DNA of 55,031 nucleotides from JBAJNL01 sp036881885 (GCA_036881885.1 JBAJNL010000003.1:1-55031); one strand, 5' to 3'. Counted from the stretch's first letter, positions 33,817 through 41,808 are shown. Notes: generated from the letters alone by a model not told the origin. Program-made: numbers and translations.

Positions 33817-34485
33817 TTACTTTGCCGCTTCATCTTGAGCATCTTTGGCGCGCGCCCAGCGCAGTGCTTTGGCGTACCAAAGCAGCGACGCGATAAAAGA
33901 CTGCGTCCGCTTGGCTGACCTGTCGCCTTCTTGAAGAGGCGTGCCCTGCGCATCAAACGTTTGTGTCACTTTTGGAAAAGACAGCATCTTGGGAATCATC
34001 ACCATCTCAAGCGTTGCAAGCGACATACGCAACGGGCCCTCAATGCGCACGCCGCCTAACGAACTGACCGAATAACTCACAAGCCCCGCAGGCTTGTTTT
34101 GATAAGCCGTAAAAAAGTAATTGATCATGGTCAAAAGCCCTGGCTGCGGCAGTCGATTATAGACACCACTGACCAAAATAAAGGCATCAAAACGAATCAA
34201 ACGCTTGTAAAGTGCGTGCATCCATGACGGCGCACTTTCTTTATCAGCCTCATAAACGCCTTGCAACAACGGCAGTTTTAAATCAGCCGCACTGATCACC
34301 TCGACCGCAACATTGTGCGGCTCAAGCTGTTTTTCAATAAACCGCACCACCCGCTTGCCATTTGTGTTGGGACGGTAAGAGCCAAACAAAATGGCCACGC
34401 GCAAGGGCTGCGCCGCATCCGCATGCAACCATTCCCCCTGACAAAACAACACCAAAAAAGTGACGGTCATAAAATATTTTCTCAT
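33817..34485 (-). CDS. Exported NADPH-dependent FMN reductase-like flavoprotein
   Basis: 222 residues from the ATG at 34485, chosen because MRKYFMTVTFLVLFCQGEWLHADA is a complete signal peptide. The flavodoxin-like fold has the FMN phosphate loop VAILFGSYRPNTNGKRVVRFI, DAFILVSGVYNRLPQPGLLTMINYF and a third loop VSSLGGVRIEGPLRMSLATL. The PF03358 family reduces FMN, quinones or azo dyes with NAD(P)H in the cytoplasm; an export signal is unusual. The C-terminal tail RAKDAQDEAAK is short and polar. Monocistronic. Confidence 0.8.
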   Translation of the reverse strand: MRKYFMTVTFLVLFCQGEWLHADAAQPLRVAILFGSYRPNTNGKRVVRFIEKQLEPHNVAVEVISAADLKLPLLQGVYEADKESAPSWMHALYKRLIRFDAFILVSGVYNRLPQPGLLTMINYFFTAYQNKPAGLVSYSVSSLGGVRIEGPLRMSLATLEMVMIPKMLSFPKVTQTFDAQGTPLQEGDRSAKRTQSFIASLLWYAKALRWARAKDAQDEAAK

Positions 34486-34619
34486 ACCACAACCATACCA
34501 TGGCATTGCCACACACAAAAGATACGACAAACCTTCAACCCAAATCCCTTTGCGAAAGCGATTGAGCGAGGTGTGCACCCACAATCATCGCTCTCTCTTG
34601 TCAATCACATTGTTTTTTC

Positions 34620-34672
34620 TTGATTTTTCTTAAAAATTTGCTAAAGCTATGGATGGTAGAGAATGCCCTTCG
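34620..34672. repeat. About 54-bp two-copy repeat (first copy)
   Basis: It begins TTGATTTTTCTTAAAAATTTG and ends GAGAATGCCCTTCGC. The second copy is at 36242-36295 with about nine substitutions and no gaps. It may carry a promoter (TTGATT) or be the end of a mobile element. Confidence 0.6.
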
Positions 34673-34762
34673 CACGCCTAAAAAGAAAAAAACAACAAAA
34701 GAAAAAGAAGAGCCCTGCACAACTTTGTCTATCTGGGCATACGGAAAACCTTAACCCTGCAC

Positions 34763-34792
34763 ATATCGGGGAAGAGACATGCTTCCCGATAT
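34763..34792 (+). terminator. Hairpin with downstream T-run
   Basis: ATATCGGGGAAG pairs with CTTCCCGATAT (11 bp, one bulge), followed after ATCGA by TTTTT. No gene on the plus strand leads into it, so it may be part of the surrounding repeat cluster instead. Confidence 0.35.
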
Positions 34793-34809
34793 ATCGATTT
34801 TTAGCCCAG

Positions 34810-34928
34810 TGGGTCGCCGCAGGCTGCGCCTTCGCGATGACGCTTTTATTTGTCATTGCGAGGAGAAACTGATGTTTCGACGCGGCAATCCATGTGTGCT
34901 TTGGCCGCTTTAGTTCGCTGCATGACAC
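34810..34928. repeat. Composite hairpin repeat: type 2 + type 1 + linker (copy H)
   Basis: Type 2 (34810-34841) reads TGGGTCGCCGC, inner stem AGGC-TGC-GCCT, TCGCGATGAC. Type 1 (34852-34892) reads GTCATTGCGAGGA, inner stem GAAAC-TGAT-GTTTC, GACGCGGCAATCCA. The linker is TGTGTGCTTTGGCCGCTTTA. The order differs from copy C, where the linker separates the two types. It sits just 3' of tRNA-Leu. Confidence 0.75.
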
Positions 34929-34940
34929 ATCTTTGCAAGA

Positions 34941-35027
34941 TGGTGCCCAGAAGAAGACTCGAACTTCCATGAGATTGCTCTCACTAGGACCTGAACCTAG
35001 CGCGTCTACCAATTCCGCCATCTGGGC
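34941..35027 (-). tRNA. tRNA-Leu (anticodon CAG)
   Basis: 87 nt with encoded CCA. The acceptor stem GCCCAGA pairs with the 3' TCTGGGC. The D arm has GGCGGAATTGGTAGACGC, the anticodon stem CTAGG/CCTAG encloses TTCAGGT (anticodon CAG), a long variable arm TGAGAGCAATCTCA follows, and the T loop has GTTCGAGTC. The class II long arm confirms Leu. Confidence 0.95.
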
Positions 35028-35074
35028 TAAACAACCCTTCACAAGCATGACAACGCTTGAGGGCCTCCTTATTC

Positions 35075-35102
35075 GTTATCCCATGTTAATATCCTTTGTC
35101 AA
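35075..35102 (-). promoter_or_regulatory. Putative promoter of tRNA-Leu
   Basis: A perfect TTGACA (35097-35102, minus strand) and a weak GATAAC -10 at 35075-35080, 16 bp apart. The rest of the 358-bp gap to the DksA-like gene (35103-35385) is AT-rich with no recognised gene. Confidence 0.45.
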
Positions 35103-35385
35103 GCACACCGCCAGCATGTCTTACGCGTTTTGAAACTCGTTGCACAATAACAAAGCAGTGCTGACGCCCACCAAAAGAAAATTTTTTTTGATGGCTTTTA
35201 AAGCGTTTAAATGACAAACGGACATATTGGCACCCTCTTTGAGTAAGCAGTCATGTCGTTTTGAAAAAAAAGTGAACCCTGCTTTATGATAAACAATGGA
35301 TATATAAAAAAGATAAAAATAAAGCATAAATTAACACTTCTTATAAAAAATATACAGAATAATTATTTTATTTCAGAGATTGCTT

Positions 35386-35805
35386 ATGTTTTGTGATATT
35401 CCGACAAATTATAGACCCGCTGAAACAGAAGTCTTCATGTGTGATTTGCAAAAAGAATACTTTAGGCGCCGTCTTCTTGCCTGGCGTGATGAGCTTTTGC
35501 AGCACGCAGCAGACACATTTTCGCATTTAAAAACAGACAATTTGCACGAACCGGACGAAATAGACAATGCCGTGCTGGAAGAAGATCTTACAGAAGAGTT
35601 GATCTTGCGTGACCGTGAAGCCAAGTTGTTGGTTCAAATTGACGAGGCGCTCGAGCGCTTAGAAAACGGCACCTATGGCTTTTGCGAGGAAACTGGCGAA
35701 CCCATTGGCGTGCGCCGACTTGAGGCCAGCTTGCTTGCCACGCACTGCATTGAAATAGAAGAGCTTTTTGAAAAAAACAACGCGCTGCAGCGCCACCCTA
35801 TTTAG
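35386..35805 (+). CDS. DksA/TraR-family RNA polymerase-binding regulator with half of the zinc cysteines
   Basis: 139 residues. A long coiled coil carries the tip motif DEIDNA (residues 57-62), matching the DxxDxA of DksA that enters the RNA polymerase secondary channel. The zinc-finger region GFCEETGEPIGVRRLEASLLATHCIEI keeps C100 and C121, at the same 21-residue spacing as C114/C135 of E. coli DksA, while the second Cys of each pair is T103 and I124. Zinc binding is therefore doubtful, as in other Cys-poor DksA-like proteins. Role: ppGpp-linked transcription control. ATG at 35386 preferred over the TTG two codons earlier. Confidence 0.88.
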   Translation: MFCDIPTNYRPAETEVFMCDLQKEYFRRRLLAWRDELLQHAADTFSHLKTDNLHEPDEIDNAVLEEDLTEELILRDREAKLLVQIDEALERLENGTYGFCEETGEPIGVRRLEASLLATHCIEIEELFEKNNALQRHPI

Positions 35806-35954
35806 GGCGCCTGGCAACGATTTAGCTTTGAAAACCGGACCGATCAGACGCGCGCCTGCCCAACCACACTCAAAGGCGCTAAAGGCACAGCGACACAAAA
35901 GCGCTTTTAAGATTGCACAAGTGGCGCGCGCTGCATATCCCTCTCAACCGCCGT

Positions 35955-36059
35955 GGTGCGGGAAACCAAGTTTCCGACGCGGCAATCCATTTTGTGCCTT
36001 AGCCAACTCAGCTACATGTCAAATGGATCGCCACAGGTACTTCGTACCTTCGCGATGAC
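35955..36059. repeat. Composite hairpin repeat: type 1 + linker + type 2 (copy I)
   Basis: Type 1 (35955-35989) has a worn left arm (GGTGCGG) but a perfect inner stem GGAAAC-CAA-GTTTCC and CGACGCGGCAATCCA. Linker TTTGTGCCTTAGCCAACTCA. Type 2 (36024-36059) has inner stem AGGTAC-TTC-GTACCT and TCGCGATGAC. Confidence 0.8.
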
Positions 36060-36123
36060 GACCAAAGTGCCGCGGCATGCCCCCCAACCGTCATTGCGAA
36101 AAGGGTGCGATAACAGCTAGATT

Positions 36124-36228
36124 GTCATTGCGAGGAGCCCTTTTGGTCGACGCGGCAATCCATTTTGTGCTTTGGCAGCCTAAGTCTCTGGCAAGTGGAT
36201 CGCGCGGGGCTAAAGCCTTCGCGATGAC
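36124..36228. repeat. Composite hairpin repeat: type 1 + linker + type 2 (copy J)
   Basis: Type 1 (36124-36162) has GTCATTGCGAGGAG and CGACGCGGCAATCCA around a short CC-CTTTT-GG core. Type 2 (36196-36228) has inner stem GGCT-AA-AGCC. A half copy GTCATTGCGAAAAGGGTGCG precedes it at about 36092. Copies I and J are in tandem, so this gap between genes is almost all repeat DNA. Confidence 0.8.
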
Positions 36229-36241
36229 GAAGAGTATTTAT

Positions 36242-36295
36242 TTGATTTTGCTTAAAAATTTGCTAAACTTGCGAATGGTGGGGAATGCCCTGCGC
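36242..36295. repeat. About 54-bp two-copy repeat (second copy)
   Basis: It starts 13 bp after repeat J and ends at the point where the broken reading frame of the next gene begins. This suggests that insertion or recombination at this repeat removed the 5' end of that gene. Confidence 0.55.
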
Positions 36296-36297
36296 CC

Positions 36298-37416
36298 GGA
36301 CAAATAAGAGAATACAAGTATCGACACCATAATCTTACAATACGTGACCCCAATGGCTTGCTTACACGCGTTTTATTAGAAAAACTTAAAACCAACCAAC
36401 CTCAAGAGAATGCTGAGCAGGAAGCCGCGCCCGTACCTATGCTGCAGGACCATTCTGCCAAAACACTTCTTGCGCCGCTGATCACATTTGTTGACTATCA
36501 GTTTTATAACCACCACCCTAACCTGTTTTGCAATCGTCTTCGTTTTGAAGACTGTCTTGGCCTCTATTATGACATTGTGAATCAGGAAGAGCATCAAGGA
36601 TATCAAGCAGTGCTCATCCACCCGAATGACCACCGTTTTGCTTTGACTCCCCGTGCAGTGCTCGATATTTTTAAGGAATCATCGCAAAACCACATCCGTA
36701 AAACCATTCAAGGGAAAGTCAAAACATGGTGCACTGTGCTTGATAATCGAGAAACACTGCGCGCACCCTTACGTGACGGTGCCCTTTTTGCTGTCACGCT
36801 TTCTGACACCTTAAAGCAAACCAAAACGCCTGCCCTACCAAAGTGCGAGCGAGGCGTAACTATTCTGTTTGGATCAACCCGAACAGAAGGCCTTCTACAG
36901 ATTGTTAGCTACCACACGCCACCTGATCAGGGCACAACAGAAAACTGGCCTGTCTTTTTCACCTTTACCGAAAGCATCGCACACGGCCACAATGACGCAA
37001 CCTACACAGGTTTTTCGGTCAGCATCCACAAAGCAAAAGATGAGGAGCCCTTTGCCACAGCGGGCCCCCTTTATTGTCGTCACCAAGACAATGTACCTGG
37101 TCATATCAATGAAACCCATCTGGATCTTTGGGACACACCACAGGGGGAAATAAATAAAAAAGTCATCCTTTTATGAGTACACGGCGATCAAACAGAAAAT
37201 GCCGAGATCCCCATTTCGCTTGAGCTGCGCCGCCAATCAGAAGAAAACGCCTTTCTGACCGTAGGCCCTGTGTACAATAAAGAGGTCGCCTTCCCGTGCA
37301 CAAAAAAGCCTCAGACCAAAGTGATACAATGTCTGTGGGACACCGCAAGACAAGCTCTTGAAGACAATAACAATATGCCAAAGCTTGCGACTTACCTGCT
37401 CACTGACCAAAAATAA
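36298..37416 (+). pseudogene. Broken gene of unknown function (no start, one in-frame TGA)
   Basis: The frame is open from the repeat edge (QIREYKYRHHNLTIRDPNGLLTRVL) with no ATG near it. It is interrupted once by TGA at 37174-37176 (KKVILL-stop-VHGDQTE) and continues in the same frame for 80 codons to TAA at 37414-37416. Both halves keep protein-like composition, and the second half (ENAFLTVGPVYNKEVAFP) resembles the first (EEPFATAGPLYCRHQDNVP), so a duplicated beta-type module of about 50 residues is likely. No known family was recognised. Translation of the first part could start at TTG 36358. A strong terminator follows at 37470. Confidence 0.6.
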
Positions 37417-37469
37417 GCGTTCAAAGCGTGCACACAACCGTGCACGCCACTTTCAGAAACGATCTCATT

Positions 37470-37508
37470 GCTGCACATGGCCCGCCAACAGCCTGTGCAG
37501 CCTTTTTG
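37470..37508 (+). terminator. Rho-independent terminator
   Basis: GCTGCACA ... TGTGCAGC is a perfect 8-bp stem followed by CTTTTTG, 54 bp after the broken gene. A second perfect 8-bp hairpin, GCGTGCAC-N6-GTGCACGC, lies at 37426-37447. Confidence 0.75.
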
Positions 37509-37522
37509 TTTAGAGACGAAGC

Positions 37523-38386
37523 TTAACCAATAGATGCGCGTTTACGGGGCGCGGCGCTTCCTTTTGCCAAAAAACGCTTCTTCACATAAAGCGCGTCACC
37601 ATCAATACGATAAGTTGGCACCAGTGTTTCAAGACGCACAAAACCTTTTGCACGCAACATATCATCAAGCACGTCGATGGTCTGCGCCCCTTCATACATG
37701 TCAAAAAAAGTCGCCTCGACCACAATCGCGTCGATTTGTTGCAGTGTCTTGGATGCGCCCTCAAGTACCCATTTTTCATAACCTTGCGTGTCAATCACCA
37801 GCACATTATAAGAAGGCTTATCGGGCATAGACGCAAGAAAATGATCCAGTGGCATTTTTTTCGTCTGAATCTCTTAAATGTTCTTCATGTAAGTAGGACG
37901 AAACTTTGATGCAGTTTCAGTGGGGTTTAACAAAGAGGTCAAGCCCGTTGCATGTGGCACCTGTAAAACACACTCACCTTCCTCAGAGGCTGCTGCAAAA
38001 ATCGCCACGCGCGACCCTTTGTGGTGTTTGACACGGTTACGCAAATCTTTTTCAACATTCGGGTTGGCCTCAATCCACAAAATATCTTTGATCCCCAGAT
38101 TTTGGTAAACCGGAAGCTCTTCCGCACTGTGCGCACCCACATGAATCACACCCCCTTTAGGCACCTTAAAGGCCGTGTAAGCTTTTTCAAGCAAAATACG
38201 GCACGGATCATAGGGGTGGTAGGGCCCTTTTTTTGCATCAGGATGATTGGTCAGATGCTGATAAACACGCTTATTTTGCCTGTAAACACGCTGCAAATTA
38301 ACAGCTATGGCAACACCTGCACAGAGAAGTAAGAAGGTTAGTAAAAGACATATCTTGGGTTCACCAATAAAGAAGACCTTTTTCAT
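37523..38386 (-). pseudogene. FkbM-family methyltransferase interrupted by one in-frame TAA
   Basis: 288 codons in one frame from the ATG at 38386. An N-terminal membrane anchor (ICLLLTFLLLCAGVAIAV) is followed by the SAM-binding GGVIHVGAHSAEELPVYQNLG, WIEANPN and TGLTSLLNP. Then TAA at 37874-37876 replaces a residue between PTYMKNI and EIQTKKMPLDHFL. The conserved second half VLVIDTQGYEKWVLEGASKTL and VEATFFDMYEGA follows in frame. FkbM enzymes O-methylate sugars or polyketides. Two separate proteins could be made (ATG at 37855), but neither half would be a complete methyltransferase, so recent inactivation is the simplest reading. Confidence 0.8.
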
Positions 38387-38521
38387 TCCAAAACCTAACA
38401 ACATTTTGTTTTTTCTACATAAAGCACAAAAAAACAACGTCATTGCAAACAAATTGTGAAAGGCATCCCAAATATCGCAACAGAAGTTTTTTCCTTGCAC
38501 AGAACGTCTTAGGTGTGACGT

Positions 38522-39613
38522 CTACACATTAAACCGAAAATGCACCACGTCGCCGTCTTGCATGACGTAATCTTTGCCCACAATACGCACTTTACCTGCC
38601 GCTTTGGCCGCAGCCTCACTGCCCGCTTGCACAAAGTCCTCAAAGGACATGACCTCGGCGGCAATAAAGCCGCGCTCGAAATCAGTATGAATTAAGCCTG
38701 CGGCCGCCGGGGCCCCAATACCTTGCACAAACGACCACGCATGGGTTTCTTGCGGCCCCGTGGTAAAAAAAGTTGAAAGATTTAAAAGCTGATACGCTGC
38801 CTTGGCCAGCCGCGACAGACCCGAATCTTGCAGCCCCAAATCTTGCAAAAAGCTTGACTGCTCATCGGGCGACAGCGCTGCAATTTCGGCCTCAATCGCT
38901 GCCGACATCACAAGCGTTAAGGCCTTGGGGTTCGCCTTTTGAAAGGCACGTGACAACGCGCTGCCCGTTGCAAGATCTTGATCACTGACATTTAGCACAT
39001 ACAAAACCGGCTTTGCGGTTAGCATTTGCAACTCTTTTAGCAAAGGCCGCTCGTCTTTGGTAAATGACGCATTCCGCAAAGGCGTTCCGTTTGAAACAAA
39101 ATCATGCGCCTTTTTGACCACATCTAAAAGAGGTTTCAGCTCTTTTTGCACATGACGCACTTTTTTCTCAAGCGCGGGCAGGCGTTTTTCTAAACTTTGC
39201 AAATCGGCCAACAAAAGCTCGGTCTCGATGGTTTCAACATCATTTAAGGGATCCACCTTGTCGCTGACATGGGTGATGTCTTTGTCTTCAAAACACCGCA
39301 CCACATGCAGCAACGCATCCACCTCGCGCACGTGACCCAAAAACTGATTGCCCAGCCCCTCGCCCTGACTTGCGCCCTTCACCAGGCCCGCAATGTCGAT
39401 AATGTCGACATAAGAAGGCACCGTTGTTTGAGAGGCCGATAAAGAGGTCAGCTTTTGAAGGCGGTCATCAAGCACCGCCACGCGCCCCTTATTAGGCTCG
39501 ATGGTGCAAAACGGATAATTGGCGGCCTCGGCGGCCACTTTGCCAGAAAGGGCGTTAAACAGCGTTGACTTGCCCACATTTGGCAACCCCAGCAACCCGC
39601 ACGACAGCCCCAT
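38522..39613 (-). CDS. ychF: YchF/OLA1-type redox-regulated ATPase (Obg superfamily)
   Basis: 363 residues. P-loop GLPNVGKSTLFNAL, EPNKGRVAVLDDRL, DIAGLVKGASQGEGLGNQFLGHVREVDALLHVVRCF and nucleotide-base motif NVSDQD (NxxD/E in place of NKxD, as in YchF, which prefers ATP). A coiled-coil insertion covers residues 128-200 and the TGS domain is at the C terminus (TFFTTGPQETHAWSFVQGIGAPAAAGLIHTDFERGFIAAEV). It is ribosome-associated. Monocistronic; pth, its frequent partner, is not adjacent. Confidence 0.96.
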   Translation of the reverse strand: MGLSCGLLGLPNVGKSTLFNALSGKVAAEAANYPFCTIEPNKGRVAVLDDRLQKLTSLSASQTTVPSYVDIIDIAGLVKGASQGEGLGNQFLGHVREVDALLHVVRCFEDKDITHVSDKVDPLNDVETIETELLLADLQSLEKRLPALEKKVRHVQKELKPLLDVVKKAHDFVSNGTPLRNASFTKDERPLLKELQMLTAKPVLYVLNVSDQDLATGSALSRAFQKANPKALTLVMSAAIEAEIAALSPDEQSSFLQDLGLQDSGLSRLAKAAYQLLNLSTFFTTGPQETHAWSFVQGIGAPAAAGLIHTDFERGFIAAEVMSFEDFVQAGSEAAAKAAGKVRIVGKDYVMQDGDVVHFRFNV

Positions 39614-39696
39614 TCACACCTCTTTTTTCTACACATCAACCATTACACCGCAGTATACTGTGATCGTTAAAGCGCGGCTAGCCTTGTGCACATTTG

Positions 39697-40002
39697 TTAG
39701 CGTTTGATGTGTTGTTCAATTTTTAAAAGCGCCTGTTCCAAAGCTTTGACCGACAGCTTTTCAAGATTCAGGGTTTCACTTTCTTTATCGTTTTGAGACG
39801 TGGGTTTGGTCGGCGCTTTGGGTGCGAAAAACCCCTTGGTTTTCCCGATCAGCTCTTTGGCTTTAAGCGCTGCGGTAAAGTTGCGCGCTTTCATAGCAGC
39901 CTCGAACAAGACGTCTAGATCTTGCGCAAACTTTAAACGCGCACTCACCTTTTTGGGCGCAGGCGCTGCATCTACTTTAGCGGTCTGTTTAGAAGAAGGC
40001 AT
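39697..40002 (-). CDS. Small basic protein of unknown function
   Basis: 101 residues from the ATG at 40002 (MPSSKQTAKVDAAPAPKK). The middle, FEAAMKARNFTAALKAKELIGKTKGFF, is a helical pair like the one in many terminase-small-subunit-type and TPR-like helices. The C-terminal EKLSVKALEQALLKIEQHIKR is another helix. No signal peptide. It could be a DNA-binding or adaptor protein; the assignment is open. It lies between ychF and the CorC leader, and is divergent from the latter. Confidence 0.5.
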   Translation of the reverse strand: MPSSKQTAKVDAAPAPKKVSARLKFAQDLDVLFEAAMKARNFTAALKAKELIGKTKGFFAPKAPTKPTSQNDKESETLNLEKLSVKALEQALLKIEQHIKR

Positions 40003-40162
40003 GTAACGCTTACTTTTAAAATGGACACACAAGCATGTCACGACACACTTTAAAAAAAATTAAAAAACAATAGGTTGATTTGACTCCGGTATCTTTTTTT
40101 AATCTTTTTTTGGAAGAATAATAGAAGGAAAAGAAAAATTATACTTTGTCGCAAAAGGATCT

Positions 40163-40191
40163 TTGCTTTTGTGGCGTTTTTCCCTTATAGT
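40163..40191 (+). promoter_or_regulatory. Putative promoter for leader ORF and CorC-like gene
   Basis: TTGCTT and TATAGT with a 17-bp spacer, about 30 bp before the leader ATG. Confidence 0.5.
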
Positions 40192-40221
40192 GGGGCAGGC
40201 AGCTGGGAGCTAACTTATTTT

Positions 40222-40320
40222 ATGAACGATGACCCTCCAAGTATTTTAGGAACAGGCATCCTTTCTTTTTTCGCAAAAATTTTATCTAAGACGCCTTTTG
40301 TGCGTTGGGAGCATGCATGA
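40222..40320 (+). CDS. 32-codon leader ORF overlapping the CorC/CNNM gene
   Basis: ATG at 40222 to TGA at 40318-40320; the TGA overlaps the next ATG (40317) as ATGA. The peptide starts MNDDPPSILGTGILSFFAKILSK and ends TPFVRWEHA. GGGAG lies 12 bases upstream. The opening resembles the N-terminal cytoplasmic tail of soluble CorC/TlyC proteins, so it is either a coupling leader peptide or a detached N-terminal fragment. The 4-base overlap implies re-initiation on the main gene. Confidence 0.5.
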   Translation: MNDDPPSILGTGILSFFAKILSKTPFVRWEHA

Positions 40321-41597
40321 TTCTTTTGATCATGTTTTTTGCGTGCGCCTCATTTTTCTTGTCGGCCAGCGAGACGGCGCTTACGTCAGCTTCGCCCATT
40401 CGTTTGCACCATTTTCACAAACAAGGTTTTAAGCACGCAAAACTGGTGCTTGAACTACAGAAAAATATGAGTCAGATCATTGCCACCATCTTGCTGGCCA
40501 ATACCGTTGTGCTTACTTCTTTGACGGCCATTTGCACTAACTTTTTCACCGCATCCTTTGGCGAAACCGGTGTGCTGTATGCTGCCGTTTTATTAAGCGC
40601 GCTGATTACCATTTATCTTGAGGTGCTGCCCAAGGCCTTAACCTATACACGTGCCGAGCGTGCCGCCATGTTTGTGGCGCCCACTGTGCGATTGTTGCAA
40701 AAGTCTTGCTTTCCCTTAACGCGGTTGATTGATGTGATTGCGCACATGTCGTTGCGCCTTGTGGGCATGTCAAACGACAAAGGCGTTGCAAAAATTTCGA
40801 CACTGGACGAGCTTAAAGGCGCCATTGATCTTCATATTCAAGCACACGCTGCCGCGCCCGAGCGGATTATGCTTAAAAATATCCTGGATCTTACATCGAT
40901 CACCGTTGAAGAAGTGATGGTTCACCGCCACCATATGTTTGCCCTTGACTGCTCGCTTAAAAGTGCGGACTTGGTAAAGCAGGTTCTGGGCTCACCTTTT
41001 ACACGTATTCCCTTGTGGAAAAATGTGCCTGAAAACATTGTGGGGCTTTTGCATATCAAAACGCTGTTTTGCGCCCTTGAAAAGCGCAAGCCTGATGAGA
41101 TTGACATCACAAAGGTGCAAACCGAGCCGTGGTTTATCCCTGCTAGCACCACGCTGATCGCACAATTACAGGCCTTTAGAAAACGCCGCGAACACTTTGC
41201 GTTTGTGGTTGACGAATATGGCGCCCTGATCGGCATTGTGACGCTTGAGGATATCTTGGAAGAAATTGTCGGTGATATTAAAGATGAATACGATGAACCC
41301 TTAACGGGCATTACGCTTTTAGGGGACAACCGCTTTTTGGTTGAAGGCACCGTAAGTCTGCGTGATCTTAACCGCGAGCACGCCCTTGAGCTGCCTGAAA
41401 ATGGCGCCACCACGCTGGCGGGCCTTTTGCTGGATGTGGCAGGCTATATTCCCAAGGAAAAACAAATCTTCCACGCCCATGGCTTAAAAATCAAAGTGGT
41501 TAAGCGCCACCGCAACCAAATTAAACTGCTTGAAGTATCATTTCAACACACCGATAAAAAAGCGGACACATCCACAAAGCCTGATAAACGCGCTTAA
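40317..41597 (+). CDS. CNNM/CorC-HlyC family membrane protein (DUF21 + CBS pair + CorC domain)
   Basis: 426 residues. DUF21 membrane domain with four segments (LLIMFFACASFFLSASETALTSAS, TILLANTVVLTSLTAICTNFF, YAAVLLSALITIYLEVLPKAL). Two CBS modules (ITVEEVMVHRHHMFALDCSLKSADLVK; AFVVDEYGALIGIVTLEDILEEIVGDIKDEYDEP). C-terminal CorC/HlyC domain (LLGDNRFLVEGTVSLRDLNREHALELPE, GYIPKEKQIFHAHGLKIKVVKRHRNQIKLLEV). The family is linked to Mg2+/Co2+ efflux or transport. The ATG at 40317 is supported by GGGAG six bases upstream. It is coupled to a 32-codon leader ORF. Confidence 0.92.
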   Translation: MILLIMFFACASFFLSASETALTSASPIRLHHFHKQGFKHAKLVLELQKNMSQIIATILLANTVVLTSLTAICTNFFTASFGETGVLYAAVLLSALITIYLEVLPKALTYTRAERAAMFVAPTVRLLQKSCFPLTRLIDVIAHMSLRLVGMSNDKGVAKISTLDELKGAIDLHIQAHAAAPERIMLKNILDLTSITVEEVMVHRHHMFALDCSLKSADLVKQVLGSPFTRIPLWKNVPENIVGLLHIKTLFCALEKRKPDEIDITKVQTEPWFIPASTTLIAQLQAFRKRREHFAFVVDEYGALIGIVTLEDILEEIVGDIKDEYDEPLTGITLLGDNRFLVEGTVSLRDLNREHALELPENGATTLAGLLLDVAGYIPKEKQIFHAHGLKIKVVKRHRNQIKLLEVSFQHTDKKADTSTKPDKRA

Positions 41598-41667
41598 AGG
41601 GAGTCAAAGTGTTATCGTGAAGTCGCGCGATCACTTATCACGGCGCCTTAAGCAGCTAAAGCACACA

Positions 41668-41808
41668 TGGATTGCCGCGTCGAAACAAAGGTTTCTCCTC
41701 GCAATGACGGTTTTAGGAGGACTGCCGCGTCCTTTTGGTCGTCATCGCGAATGACCATCCCCCCTCTCATCGTCATCGCGAAGGCGTGATAACGCCTGCG
41801 GCGATCCA
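41668..41808. repeat. Composite hairpin repeat cluster: type 1, fragment, type 2 (copy K)
   Basis: Type 1 (41668-41708) with inner stem GAAAC-AAAG-GTTTC. A fragment (41720-41755) with GACTGCCGCGTCC and GTCATCGCGAATGAC. Type 2 (41772-41808) with inner stem AGGCGT-GATA-ACGCCT and TGCGGCGATCCA. The linker CTTAAGCAGCTAAAGCACACA precedes it. Confidence 0.75.

Noticed and set aside
34663..34872. Lys-rich 69-codon frame near tRNA-Leu
   Set aside because: It begins in the two-copy repeat, runs through an A-rich tract into the hairpin repeats, and has no protein-like pattern.
37174..37176. UGA recoded as tryptophan or selenocysteine
   Set aside because: TGA is a normal stop in many intact genes here (parA, alaX and the leader ORF end in overlapping ATGA), and no SECIS-like hairpin is evident; simple gene decay is more likely.
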